Source: Lobosporangium transversale
Lineage: Eukaryota > Mortierellomycota > Mortierellomycetes > Mortierellales > Mortierellaceae
Length of the DNA: 64,000 nucleotides
Direction: 5' to 3'
NCBI RefSeq assembly: GCF_002105155.1
Contig: NW_019029040.1
Coordinates: 62,001 to 126,000, forward strand
Shown here: positions 22,201 through 32,310 of the stretch, one piece after another
Position numbering within the stretch: the first letter of the stretch is position 1
Layout of the letters: each line of letters opens with the position of its first letter
The notes under the pieces: generated by a model
Database searches by the model: none
What the model was told of the DNA's origin: nothing
What the model saw: only the letters and a program-made list of their open reading frames with translations
Program-made: the position numbers and the translations under genes

Positions 22201-22330
22201 GAGACGAATAGTGTTTGTGTATTTAAATAATACATGTTCTGTCACACTCGGGGCCAATTTAATCTTTAATCGCATGGCGTCTTGTGTAACAAGAAAAAAA
22301 AATTTCTCACACACAGCATAGCCCAACCTT
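19251..22330 (-). pseudogene. Decayed P-loop NTPase / Crinkler-related gene
   Basis: On the minus strand, from 22326 down, a chain of frames continues one another with several frameshifts and stops: 22326-22078, about 22040-21860, 21860-21745, 21739-21359, 21349-21150, then weaker frames to 19250. Visible features are a Walker-B-like M-F-L-V-V-L-N-E-A-Q (about 21930-21900, Asp replaced by Asn), a following P-C-G-I-G-F-C-I-Y-D segment, and an E-P-V-P-V-E-A-S-F-A-R-I...E-P-I-A-F-I-A-A block. These resemble large fungal NTPase families that sit behind CRN headers, but the assignment is from memory of motif style. No CRN ubiquitin-like header is visible. A K/E/S-rich basic stretch lies at 20474-20756. 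The multiple frameshifts show it is dead. Confidence 0.5.
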
Positions 22331-22628
22331 GAAATAAAGAAACAAATTTATCAATTGTCGCTCCTTTCTTTAACTTGCTCCACTTTATTTTTGCACTTTC
22401 CTCTTTTCACTTTTTTCTTACATATCTTCTCCTCTTCCTTTTTCATTTATTCCAAGCCTTCATTCATTTTTTTTTTCTTTTTTTCTTTTCCTCCCTCAAC
22501 ATCATCTCTAGACAATTTTGAACCGTCCTGCTACTGAATTATCATCATTTAACATTTTTATCAACCTTTTCCTATTTTCTGTCCTCCGTCCATTTACGCC
22601 CTTGTTTTTAAACAGTTTTGAAATCACA
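22331..22628 (+). promoter_or_regulatory. Pyrimidine-rich 5' region of the CRN gene
   Basis: CT-rich plus strand (CTTTCCTCTTTTCACTTTTT, poly-T at 22466-22490) leading to the ATG at 22629. The same CT-rich leader type precedes the kelch, bZIP and PMC1 genes. No clear TATA box. Confidence 0.4.
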
Positions 22629-25426
22629 ATGGGAAGTGGAACAACAACACCAAATGGTCCATCTAGACGTGGTTCGATTGAAAGAGAAAGAGAGGTTGAG
22701 AAAGAGCCAACCAACCTAAAGATTTATTGTATTGTTGATGGAGAAGCAGCGCCTTTTTCTGTAAACATTCTTTCCAATCGTTCAGTTGATGAACTCAAGC
22801 AAGCCATCATGGCAGAGAACCCTAACACTTTCAAGTTTGTTGATGCAAAGGACCTTACTCTCAAGCTCATCCCCGGCGGCACAACGAAGAAAGGATTGGA
22901 AACATTATCGCAAGAATTGCTTGTAGCGCTCGATGAACTTGAAGAACTCAGCACTTATTTTCCAAAAGGTGCAGCAAAAGGTCGCATTCACATCATTGTC
23001 AAGCTGCCGCCGCCAGGTATGTATTTAGCTCTTGATGGACTGATGGTTATATTTTCAATTGAGGAAGCTTATTTTCTGTCCCAGCACGGTCACGTGTATC
23101 CCTCGCTTTTTTATGTTGTTGAGATGAATTTGAAAAGTCGCCCCCGTGGTGCGTGCGCATGCTCTGACTCTCACTGTTGTCTGAGAACATAGTTTTCATT
23201 TTTATTTTTATTTTTATTTGACCTTTTACATTGATGCATTTGTTAGTTTTTCTGATTGAATCTGTTTCGCGTTTCGCACACATGCTCTGACTCTCCATTA
23301 GCTGGCGTTTATATCTCATTGACAGCAATATATTCTTTGATCTGATCAAAATGCTAACATTTCTGCCATTGCTGCGCTCTCTTATCTTTCTAGAGACATC
23401 GGGACAGATTCTCAAGAGAAAAATGGACGAAGGTAATAATTTGTTTTTTGCTGTATAAATAGATTGACTTGATGACTGGCTATATGTTATGGTACTAACC
23501 AACTGTGTATGTGTACGATGATCATAATTAGATCCACAGTATATTTCACCTTCAAAGAAGATACGCATTGAGGAAGGGTGGAGAGAATACAGGGCTTCTG
23601 ATGGCAAAATGGTCACGTTACCACCCTCTTGGATCGCAATGCTAGAGGATTCTAGATACCTTCCAAAACCACGTAATGAGTTTGAACATCTCAAAGACGA
23701 TCTGAAGGCTGGTAGTTGGGTCGATATACCATCCCTGGGTCAAGTCCCAAAGGGTTATAGAGTCTCTGAAATTCTCGTCACGCACCAAATGCTGGAGCTT
23801 TGGAACGAGATGGAAGAAGAACAAAGGTGCGTATACAGACGAGTCTTGTCTGGTCCAATGGGTATTGGCAAGAGCTTTCTCTCCTATTTTTTGACAGCAA
23901 GAGCATATGCTGAAGGATGGCTTACCCTCTACATATCAGATGCGGGTACTTTGGATACTAGTGAGAAAGCGGACTCATATATGGAAGTGATCGAGCGTTT
24001 CCTTGTGATGAACAAGGATGTTTTAACTGCTGCCGAACTGGAGACGCTTGTATCCGGCTATGGTGTTCAAGGTGGCATATGGAATACTGCTATCATACGC
24101 GTTTTTAACATGCTCATGCAGAAGGAACGGAAGACTCTAACTATTATTGACGAACATGGGAAACTCTTCAGATTCGACAAACCAGTACCAGAAAAATTTA
24201 AATCTTTAAAACCTCTGATGGACCTTTCCAGTTGGACTGAAGACTTGGCTGGATCTCGTTTGATTCTCACTGGCACAGCGCATGCAAAATTCGAATTGGA
24301 GATCATGGAATCGAGCTTTAAGGAGGACTTTAAAACAGTGGTATTCGTGGGACCTTTGTTGGATGACGCTTTCAAGAATCTGTTGAAGCATACTCCCAAT
24401 CTCCAATCCACGGACTACGAGGATATACGGAGTATCACGAACCTTGTACCACGAGAGCTGATGAACTTGTCAACCTATATTGAAGAGAATCCAGAGTTAC
24501 CCATTAAGGAGGCATTCGAGAAGTTTGAAGACTGCCGAAGGTTGGATTTTTCTCACAACATCCAGAACTACTACAAAAGCATCGAAAAATCCGAGACGAC
24601 CCGTACAAATTTTTATAATGGCCTTGCCTCGGCGTTCTTACATGGTTCTGTCGAAGGAGAGTTCAAGTGGGATTTCATAGATCTGGGTCTTTTGTTCCGT
24701 CTAAGGAGAGATGGAGTAATTTTATTCCGCCCTTTATGCAATACAGCCTTCAGAGCACTTTTGGATCAGTTCAAGACAATGGGAATGCCAGAAGATCTAA
24801 AGAATCGGCTCAAGGCTAATCGGTTCAGTGGAAATGAATTTGAGCAAGCAATTTTTCATGCATTTATTTGCACTAGTATTAGGCCAATAGTGCTCCCTAC
24901 AACGAACCTCGTTGGTGATCCTAAGGGCTCGATCGTGTTGGACTTCGATGACTACCGAGTTATAAGCAGGCAACGACATTCTCTTGGCCCGGGAAAAGAT
25001 AAATTCTTGGCCCGTGGCTATCCAGGATATCCTCGATTTGACTTTATGGTTGGACCAATATTCATCCAGGTGTCTGTCAGCGAGTTTGGAGTGCATAACA
25101 GAGATTCAAGTGATTTAAGGAAAGCATTTAAGCGACCGTACAAGACACCCAAAGTGGTGTATAATGATAGGAATCAGATTGAGTGTTACTTGGATGAAAT
25201 GTATGGTGGAAAGCATAGAGCTGATTTTGGAAAGGATGGATTTATTGTCACCAAAAAAGACCCGACAACAGGTATTGATGAAGTTGTTCCTGGATTCCGA
25301 ATCGTCTACATTTGTGGTAGAGATATTAACCTAGGGAATCACCGCCAGCTCGTTACAGAGTTGCCAGATGTAGAACATGTAAGCTTCAACGACCTCAAAA
25401 GCCTATTCTTTGCAAACATTGTTTGA
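22629..25426 (+). CDS. Crinkler (CRN) family protein: ubiquitin-like header, P-loop NTPase, nuclease-like C-terminus
   Basis: Exons 22629-23016, 23394-23432 and 23532-25426; 2322 nt, 773 residues, phase 1 at both junctions. The header (about residues 30-128) has the CRN N-terminal pattern: L-K-I-Y-C-I-V-D-G, F-S-V-N-I, V-D-E-L-K, D-L-T-L-K-L and the closing H-I-I-V-K-L-P, equivalent to the H-V-L-V-x-x-P motif that ends CRN headers. The intron follows directly. Exon 2 plus the start of exon 3 encode a basic K-R-K...S-P-S-K-K-I-R stretch (possible NLS). Walker A G-P-M-G-I-G-K-S is at about 250, Walker B L-T-I-I-D-E-H-G at about 345. The C-terminal R-F-D-F...F-I-Q-V-S region (about 640) sits where other CRNs have a restriction-endonuclease-like fold, but the usual Lys is not seen. 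No secretion signal. Host-directed or nuclear role is inferred from the family. The gene is intact. Confidence 0.88.
23126..23177. repeat. CRN-cassette repeat, copy 1 (intron 1 of the intact CRN gene)
   Basis: About 52 bp starting GAATTTGAAAAGTCGCCCCC and ending CTCTGACTCTCACTGT. It lies 110 bp downstream of the exon 1 donor. Part of it (CATGCTCTGACTCTC) recurs at about 23281 in the same intron. Copies 2 and 3 are at 25737 and 28675, same orientation. Confidence 0.9.
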
Positions 25427-25736
25427 TAGTGTTGGATAGTGTTATCAATAAAGGAAGCTTCTACTCCATTCATCTTCTAACTTTAAGCGTCATCCTATCA
25501 AAGGGTGCCGCGTCGGGTTGTAGATGAGATGAGAGACCAGATTGAGATAAATACGCAGATGCGGCTTGACGACTTTAGATCTGTTTATATTTATGGGACT
25601 TTTAGATCGCCCAAATCATTCTAGAATAGCCAAAAATATCCAGTCTTGCTATTTGTAGAGAATTATTCAGAGGGCGGTAGTAGGCATAGTGGTAAATGGT
25701 GCTTAATTGTTAAATGCACAGTTTGATCTGTAAAAA
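25427..25736. other. Spacer between CRN gene and CRN pseudogene
   Basis: 310 bp with no header exon and no gene. Importantly, nothing here resembles the CRN N-terminal domain, so the following cassette has no head. Confidence 0.6.
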
Positions 25737-25788
25737 GAATTTGTAAAGTCGCCTCCATGGTGCGTGCGTATACTCTGACTCTCACTGT
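25737..25788. repeat. CRN-cassette repeat, copy 2
   Basis: GAATTTGTAAAGTCGCCTCC through CTCTGACTCTCACTGT; differs from copy 1 at a handful of positions. It stands in the position that intron 1 would occupy if the downstream cassette still had its header exon. Confidence 0.9.
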
Positions 25789-25913
25789 CCTCTCGCGAGG
25801 CTTTTTGCTTGAGCTTATTTCGGCTCCCCACTGCTCTATCGCATACAAGTACTTTTATCAAAGCCTCCTATCTAACTATCCTCTTGTTAGTTTATTGCGT
25901 GGATTTTAAATAG

Positions 25914-28555
25914 CCCCAAGAAGTCCCAAAGGAGCCTAGAAGACACAGAAGACGAAGATTTAGAAAGTGAGTTTATTCCATTCATAGTTTTGATGATTCT
26001 TGAGAAAATTTATTTATTCCATACTCACGCCAGTCTCGCTATTCTTATATGCTCAAAGAGCACCTTACGAAGCGCTGTCGTTCCTTGAAGCGATATATTG
26101 CAGTCGATGGCGAACTCGTAGTTTTACCCCAACATATACTGAATTTGAGCGAAAATAACAAGTATGCACCAGAACCCCGCGCCGAGTTCCAATCGCTTTT
26201 GATGGTGCAGGCTGGGAATCGAATTACTTCAATGGATCTTGGTCAGAACCCAATATTCTTTGCGAGAGGCTATCAAGGTCGCGAGTTTTTTTATGTCTGA
26301 ATAGATGATGAAGCTATGGAATGAACTCGAGAACAGTGAGTCGTCTGTCAAGAAATGTTTACGGTCCAATGGGCGTCGGCAAATCATACATTTCATGGTT
26401 CCTTGCGGCCAAGGCATATGCACATGGTTGGCCAGTGCTTTATATTGCGGATGCTAATCAACTTAACAATTGTGACACTAATACTGACGCATCACGACTG
26501 ATCTGTCAACTCTTCTTATCCATCAACAAAGATACTTTGACAGCCTCAGAGCTCGAGGAAATGGTCGAAATTGAAACATCGGAAAATCTTTTTGTGAGTA
26601 GCGCCAGCAGTATCTTGGGTGACCTACTCCAGTCAAGAAGTCAGAAGGCATTATTTGTCGTGGATGAGCATGGTGCATTATTTCCAGAAAAATAGTAAGT
26701 CTGCGCCCGACAGGTTCCCAGTTTTATGGCCTCTAAAGACTTTCAACTCTTGGAACAATTCAAATAATGCGAGAGTAGTGTTTAGCAGTACGGTAAGATT
26801 TGCAAAGCTCATTCTCAGAGACGCACCACACTATGTCGAGTATGTTGGTCCACTGTCGCCTGATATTTTCAATAAGCTACTGGATGTGATCATAAATAAG
26901 GTCCACCCAACAGCCCGCCAACAATTGAATGAGCTACGAGGCGAGATTCAAAAAGCCACCGGATGTGTGCCACGGGAATTCAATATTTTTTTTTGGCGAA
27001 GACATTGAAGGCATTGAGCTCGCGGCTAATGGGATTAAGCAACGACTAAAGGATTATGAGGAGGATCGCAAAGAACAATTCTTGGAGACTTTGAAGAACT
27101 GTTATAGTAAAATTGAACCGATATTCCAACCAATTACTCGTCAAGCTCTAGGAAATAAAATCGGCAAAGGCACTGTTAAGGATCTTCTTCGCTCTCAACA
27201 GGGATATCTTGACGGCATCTGATCTGGAAAGTCTCCTCGACGCTTCTGAAGTTATAGATTGCTCAATTGCGGCTGGTCGCGCATTATTCGACCTATTCAA
27301 ACAGAAGGAGCGCAAAACACTATTCATTATCGACGAACATGGAAAGTTATTCCAAAAAGAGCCGTACGTGCCAGATAAATACCTGTTCTTGAACCATCTA
27401 AAGGATCTCACTCGATGGGAAGCTGAATCCAAAGGATCTAGAGCGATATTTACAGGAACAGCCCATGCCAAATATGAATTGGAGATTATGCCAGGCAGTC
27501 TTCGAAATACCTTATTGTACTTTGTTGGCCCACTATCCGAGACAGTGTTTTCAAAATGGTTGGAGGTCCACCTGAACCAACCCGATATTGTCCAGGATAT
27601 AATGAGGATTACAAACCGTGTGCCACGAGAGTTTATGTTCCTCATCCGGTCAATTGAGGAAAGACCACTCACAAGAAATAGCATTGATTCGTATGTAACT
27701 GAGAGAACAGGCGAGTTTCACACTGTAGTTTGGACGTACTACAGATCTTGCAGCGATGAATCGAAGAAGAAGTTCGCTAAAAGCCTTGCAACAGTCTTCC
27801 TTGGCAACAACTCGCAGAGTAGTGATTTTGAATGGGATTTCCGTGACCTAGGGCTTATCTATCGTCTCAACAAGAACCGCGGAGCCATAAACTATGTCTT
27901 GTGCCTCCCAGCGCAGAAAGCACTCTTTCAGGCGTTTACAAATATGCCTCATCATGAGCATATCCTGAGGGGAGTTATTCTTGGAGAGATGAGTGGAGAT
28001 GATTTCGAGTTGGCACTGCTAGTCCGGCTTTTGACTTTAACCAAGCCAATCGTTCTCAAAGCAACAAACCTTATCGGCGTGAATCCAACGGAGATTATAA
28101 TGGACTTTAAGGATCATGGGACAATCCATCAAGGCATGACTTCTCTTGGACGTGGCTATGGACATGTACTGAGCCATTGTCATTCGACTTATCCTCGCTT
28201 TGATTTCATACTCGACACAATGTTTATCCAGGTGCCCATAAGTAATTTCCAAGAACACGAGAAGAAACAAATTAAGCAAATCCAGAACGCTTTTGATAAG
28301 AGAGGTCCCGACGGCAGAAATCAGATTGAAAGCTATTTGGACGAAGTATTTGGTGGTAATCATTCCGCCATAATTGACGATGGGCATTTTGTTGTCAAAA
28401 AGGATGGAGAGCCAGTAACTGGATTTAAAATAGTTTACATGCGTGGTTCCCCTGGTGCAGCAAACCACACTGGATTAATCAAGGATTACAAAGATCTTCT
28501 TCATGTCAGCTTCGACGAGCTCAAAGAGAAACTTTTTAAAAATATCCCAACTTAG
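25914..28555 (+). pseudogene. Headless, composite CRN NTPase/nuclease pseudogene
   Basis: Paralogue of the C-terminal exons of the intact CRN gene. A mini-exon-like segment (about 25914-25968, ending at GTGAGT) mimics exon 2. Part 1 (about 26040-27160) keeps Walker A G-P-M-G-V-G-K-S and Walker B L-F-V-V-D-E-H-G, but has stops at 26300 and 26694 and several frameshifts. Near 27165 it switches to part 2 (to 28555), which restarts just after the Walker A region (A-L-N-R-D-I-L-T-A-S-D) and runs through a second Walker B (L-F-I-I-D-E-H-G), the G-T-A-H-A-K-Y-E-L-E-I-M segment and the R-F-D-F...F-I-Q-V nuclease-like region, open for about 450 codons. So two different NTPase copies were joined: the first lacks the nuclease end and the second lacks the P-loop. 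No CRN header is present upstream. Confidence 0.82.
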
Positions 28556-28654
28556 AATTTTCGTCACAGTATACAGTAATACATAATATATATAGTTCTT
28601 AATCCTATAAAAAGGCTTGTCATAGAAATTTAATAACACGCTAAAATATTAACT

Positions 28655-28710
28655 GGGGCGACTTTGGATTTAAAGAATTTGAAAAGTCGCCCCCATGGTC
28701 CGTGCGCGTC
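28655..28710. repeat. CRN-cassette repeat, copy 3, with a GGGGCGACTTT inverted repeat
   Basis: Copy 3 (from 28675) is GAATTTGAAAAGTCGCCCCC and continues to GTGCGCGTCA before diverging. Just upstream, GGGGCGACTTT (28655-28665) is the inverse of AAAGTCGCCCC (about 28683-28693), so the repeat start is part of a ~39 bp imperfect palindrome, reminiscent of transposon termini. Confidence 0.8.
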
Positions 28711-28738
28711 ACAGAGAGGTCACTCGCTTGTTAAGGCG

Positions 28739-28928
28739 ACTGTTCGATGCTTGTTGGTTTTCCAAATCTGCTTTGATTGCACCATAATTTAGCGGAACTG
28801 ATTAGCATCCCCTGAATAGCTGCCATCCAAAGGGATTAACTTCGAATGGACAGGATTTACTGTGTTGTTCAAAACAATAAAACTTGACTGAAAGTCTGCT
28901 AATCCTCAAACTATGAGGCAAATAATGC
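28739..28928. repeat. Dispersed repeat, right copy (possible tRNA-derived SINE relic)
   Basis: Same ordered blocks as 19131-19250, with two insertions of about 25 and 30 bp. Same orientation. Together the two copies bracket all CRN-related sequence in the window. Confidence 0.7.
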
Positions 28929-29368
28929 CTCTGAACGCTTCAATAGGATTATGGCGAGCTTTTGGGGTGCAGAAAAGACAAGATTGTCTCTTTTGAGCAA
29001 TGAAGGATATAGGATTTGTTCCTTGGAGGCAAACTTTTTTAAAACCACGCTTGTTGCTAGTAAAAACACAAATGGTTCCCGTTTTCCGCATACTTTCAGC
29101 GCTTCCACAATCCAAGGGCTGTGATGTAGCCATTAAATGTTACATGTTTGTCGAAGCATTGGCACATCCCTTGCAAAAGTTCAGATGTATGCTAGGAATA
29201 TTGTTTAAGGGACGTAGAGTAGTCTGGCAGTGTTCAGGTGTTTAAAGTATCAGATGGGTTCACTAGGCTCGTCACCAGCCTGAGGACGAAGTTCATGTGC
29301 ACATGCACGTGCTGGAAGCCAAATGTGGCTTGCTCTTCTCTCTCACAGGCTGAGACTTGACATTTTGG
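28929..29368. other. Gene-free stretch right of the CRN block
   Basis: No convincing gene. A segment near 29308 (CACGTGCTGGAA, then CTCTTC and CAGGCTGAGA) resembles 2740-2795, so a further low-copy repeat may be present. Confidence 0.35.
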
Positions 29369-29663
29369 CTTAAAAAAATTTCTGAAGTCGAAAACACCGC
29401 AGGAAAGGCTCTTTTTTTTGTCATTTTTTTTTTAAGCAAAGTTTGCAGATCACAAGAAAATGGCCTACATGTGAAGCATGCTATTGTTTTTCTTGCTCTC
29501 ATTTCACAACCTCATTTATTCATTACGAAATCTACCTCCCATCATTCTCATCTTAAAAAAAAAAAAAAAAAAAAAAAAGCTCCCTGTGGTGTAAATGACT
29601 TGGAAATAAAAAAAAAATAAAAAAAGAGCTTTCCTGTGGTGTGTTCGACTTAGAAATTTTTTA
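29369..29663. mobile_element. MITE-like element with ~45 bp inverted repeats
   Basis: The left arm (29369-29418: AAAAAATTTCT, AAGTCGAAAACACC, CAGGAAAG, GCTCTTTTT) matches the reverse complement of the right arm (29617-29663: AAAAAGAGCTTTCC, TGTGGTG, TTCGACTTAG, AAATTTTTT) with a few mismatches. An additional partial copy of the arm (CTCCCTGTGGTGTAAATGACTT) is at 29580-29601. The interior is poly-T and poly-A with no ORF. No target duplication could be fixed. Confidence 0.65.
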
Positions 29664-32089
29664 GACCTCCCCCCATTTGATTTTTGGGAACGGGTCCTTT
29701 CCGATTCCTGGACCATCAGTGCTTACAATTATATGGAAGCCCACTTTCGACTTTTTGATCCGCGATGGTTATTGTAAGCGTTACTTAAATTTAAATCGAC
29801 AGCCTTATCAAAAAAAATAAAATAAAATAAACGCATTTTTTTTTTTTTTTTTTTTTCAACGGCACAATTCCTTTCTGAATGAAAGGGGAGATAAGAGTTT
29901 CAAATAGAGAATATTGTTCAGTTAAAGAGGATTGAATGTGGCTCTTCTTCCTTCACTTTCTCTCTCTCTCTCTCTCTGAAGAAAAGATGAAGAACTATGT
30001 AGCTCATTGTTACTGAATTTGTTCCCTTATGTTTAATGGAACACATCACAAGAATCATGACATTAGCAGAAAGAAAGAAAGAAAGAAAGAAAGAAAAACA
30101 TGTGACTCTTGCGCACGGACCAGGGACGCAACTTGAAACCCAACTTTGTGGTACCTCCCGGGAATTAATCCACTCAAGGTGCTCATTCAGCTATGGCTCA
30201 TTAATTTGGTCGGCTCTCTGGAGAAGAAACAAGTCAAATAGGGAGGGTTGGCAATTAGAGAAAGTAGCGTTTTTGTAAAAAAAGAAAAAAAAAAAAAAAA
30301 AAAAAAAAAAATCAAAAAAAGGGTTGTTCATGTCTTTAGATGTCACAGTTACTCCAAAGTCATTGTTCTGCCTCACAGTTCTTTTCCTTAGCCAATGGAT
30401 ACATATACAATGTCTAGGTGGGTTCCATTCATCTAATTGTCTATTGGTGCTTCCGCATCCTCCTCGTCACCTTCACATCCTTGCATTGCCTCATCACCTC
30501 AGCCTTCCTGAGTTCTCCTCGCAGATCAACCCCCCTATAATATATAATATATATTGCTTGACATTTTTGAGTCTCATTGTAAGTTTGCGATGCACATGAT
30601 CTGTCCCAGTCTTGTATTTTTTTTTGTCTCTTGAACTGCTCAATCCTGTCATTGAAGATCCTACTATTTTGGTATCCACGCCGATCCGCGGCATCTTAAC
30701 GTCTCTATACTTGGAGGTATTTATCACTAATAATACCTCGATCGATCGAACTTGGTGAATCGTTTCACAAATCCAGGCCTTCAAGTCACACACACACAAT
30801 CATTACCTATATCAAATCCATGATCACCAACAGATTGACAAGGAGCACGAAAAGCTGGGCTGGTCCCCTTGTGAACTGCTTATTCAGCATTTCTTTGTAG
30901 AAGAGTCCAAAGAGTCTAAAGAAGTGTCTAAAGAAACAAACAGCATAATCAATCACCTTTGCAGATTTTCAAAATAAAACAAGTGGATAAATAATTGCTC
31001 CTATGAGTCCTCTCTTAATATCGCTGTTTGATTGATAAAAAGATCTAAACGAATGTGTTTCAATACAATTGAATCAAACTGGTTCGCCACAATCCGGTCG
31101 GGCAAGGTTCTTTCGTTCTCCAATGTTTATATCCAACTTCTTTCCTTTCAATGCCTTTATCAGGAACAGGTCACTAGCAGCAGCAAAGTCACCAAGGGCT
31201 TTCAATCTTTTTGTATGGATGGCCTTCTTGAGATGGCCGATAGTCTTGTGGGGGGGTTGATGTCCACTAGGAATGCGACAGACTCTCTATCGGGAATGCA
31301 AGTAAGCGAAATTTCGTCCGACATTGAGACAAATAAGTGAGTTGGCTGGTGAGGAAGGAGAAAGGACTGATCGAATACAGTCGTATGGGGGTGTTTCAAA
31401 AGGAGGGAAGGAAGAAAGGAAAAGAGGTAAAGAGAGTGATAAAAGCTAAAGGGTAAGTAAGGTAATGGTAATGTGGAGGAAACTAATGAAGAGAGAATAA
31501 ATAAAAAGGAGCTGTGCCGACCGATCTGCTCCTTTGATATTGGTTACATAATCCCCCTTTTTAGAAAGTGTCAGACGTAAACGGTCATAAAAATTTACGT
31601 ATAAGAAATGGCTGGTGGCAAAAGGCATGTAGCAGTGACTGAAATGAATATCATGCTTTTTTTTTTTTTTTTATAAGTCAAGAGCGCGTTTCATGAAAAA
31701 TTAGACTACTCGAAACAAGCCCACGATGCCGCGAGAGCTGGGATGTAAGGCGCTCTTTAATGTCTACAGTGGTAACTGCGATATAAAAAACTGATTGGGG
31801 ACCATCATTTGTTCAACAATATATGGAAGTGCAATGGATCCAAGGAGGTTTCTGATACACAAGCCTCAAGGGAAAGCCTTGATGAAATTCGGACCATAAG
31901 ATCGTTTGGGATCACAAGGTAATTTGTTGAGCGTGGATTTGTGTGGGTAGACTCTTGGTGAAATCAATTGAGATAATAAGATGTTTCTTTCAGAAGCTAA
32001 ACATGGAGCTGGCTACCTTATTGTTATGTCTTTGTAATGTTGAAGGCTCTTAATCAATCACTTCTTAGAACTAAGGAAGTGTCTGTTTC
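29664..32089. other. Gene-free, mixed-complexity region
   Basis: About 2.4 kb with no supported gene. It holds TC/CT microsatellites (29958-29977), (GAAA)n (about 30070-30095), and A and T tracts (30285-30310, 31658-31673). ORFs of 60-100 codons here show no family features and overlap on both strands. Confidence 0.4.
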
Positions 32090-32095
32090 CCCTTG

Positions 32096-32310
32096 TGGCC
32101 TCCTTTTCACGCCAAGCCTGGTTATGGCAGTATTTCGAACGTCCTCATGGACACCATCAAAAATGCTCTTATTGGAGCGAGCATTGGATTGACGTCGATG
32201 ATCCAAGGAATAGGAGGAGATCTACCCTGTCTGATGTCTTTCGGGGAGCAAAAGGAGATCTTAGTCTACTTCAATCCAAGGTACGCTTGCAAAACACTAG
32301 ATGTCCATGC
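32096..32310 (+). pseudogene. Possible BED-finger relic of an hAT-type transposon
   Basis: One frame encodes A-W-L-W-Q-Y-F-E-R, then K-C-S-Y-W-S-E-H-W and R-N-R-R-R-S-T-L-S-D. The W-x-Y-F-E start and single C-x-x-x position resemble the BED zinc finger of hAT elements with one Cys lost (TGG in place of a Cys codon). No transposase core follows. Very tentative; it may be chance. Confidence 0.22.

Noticed and set aside
30120..30240. Possible tRNA-like or rRNA-like segment
   Set aside because: I could not form a cloverleaf or match to rRNA; likely ordinary intergenic sequence.
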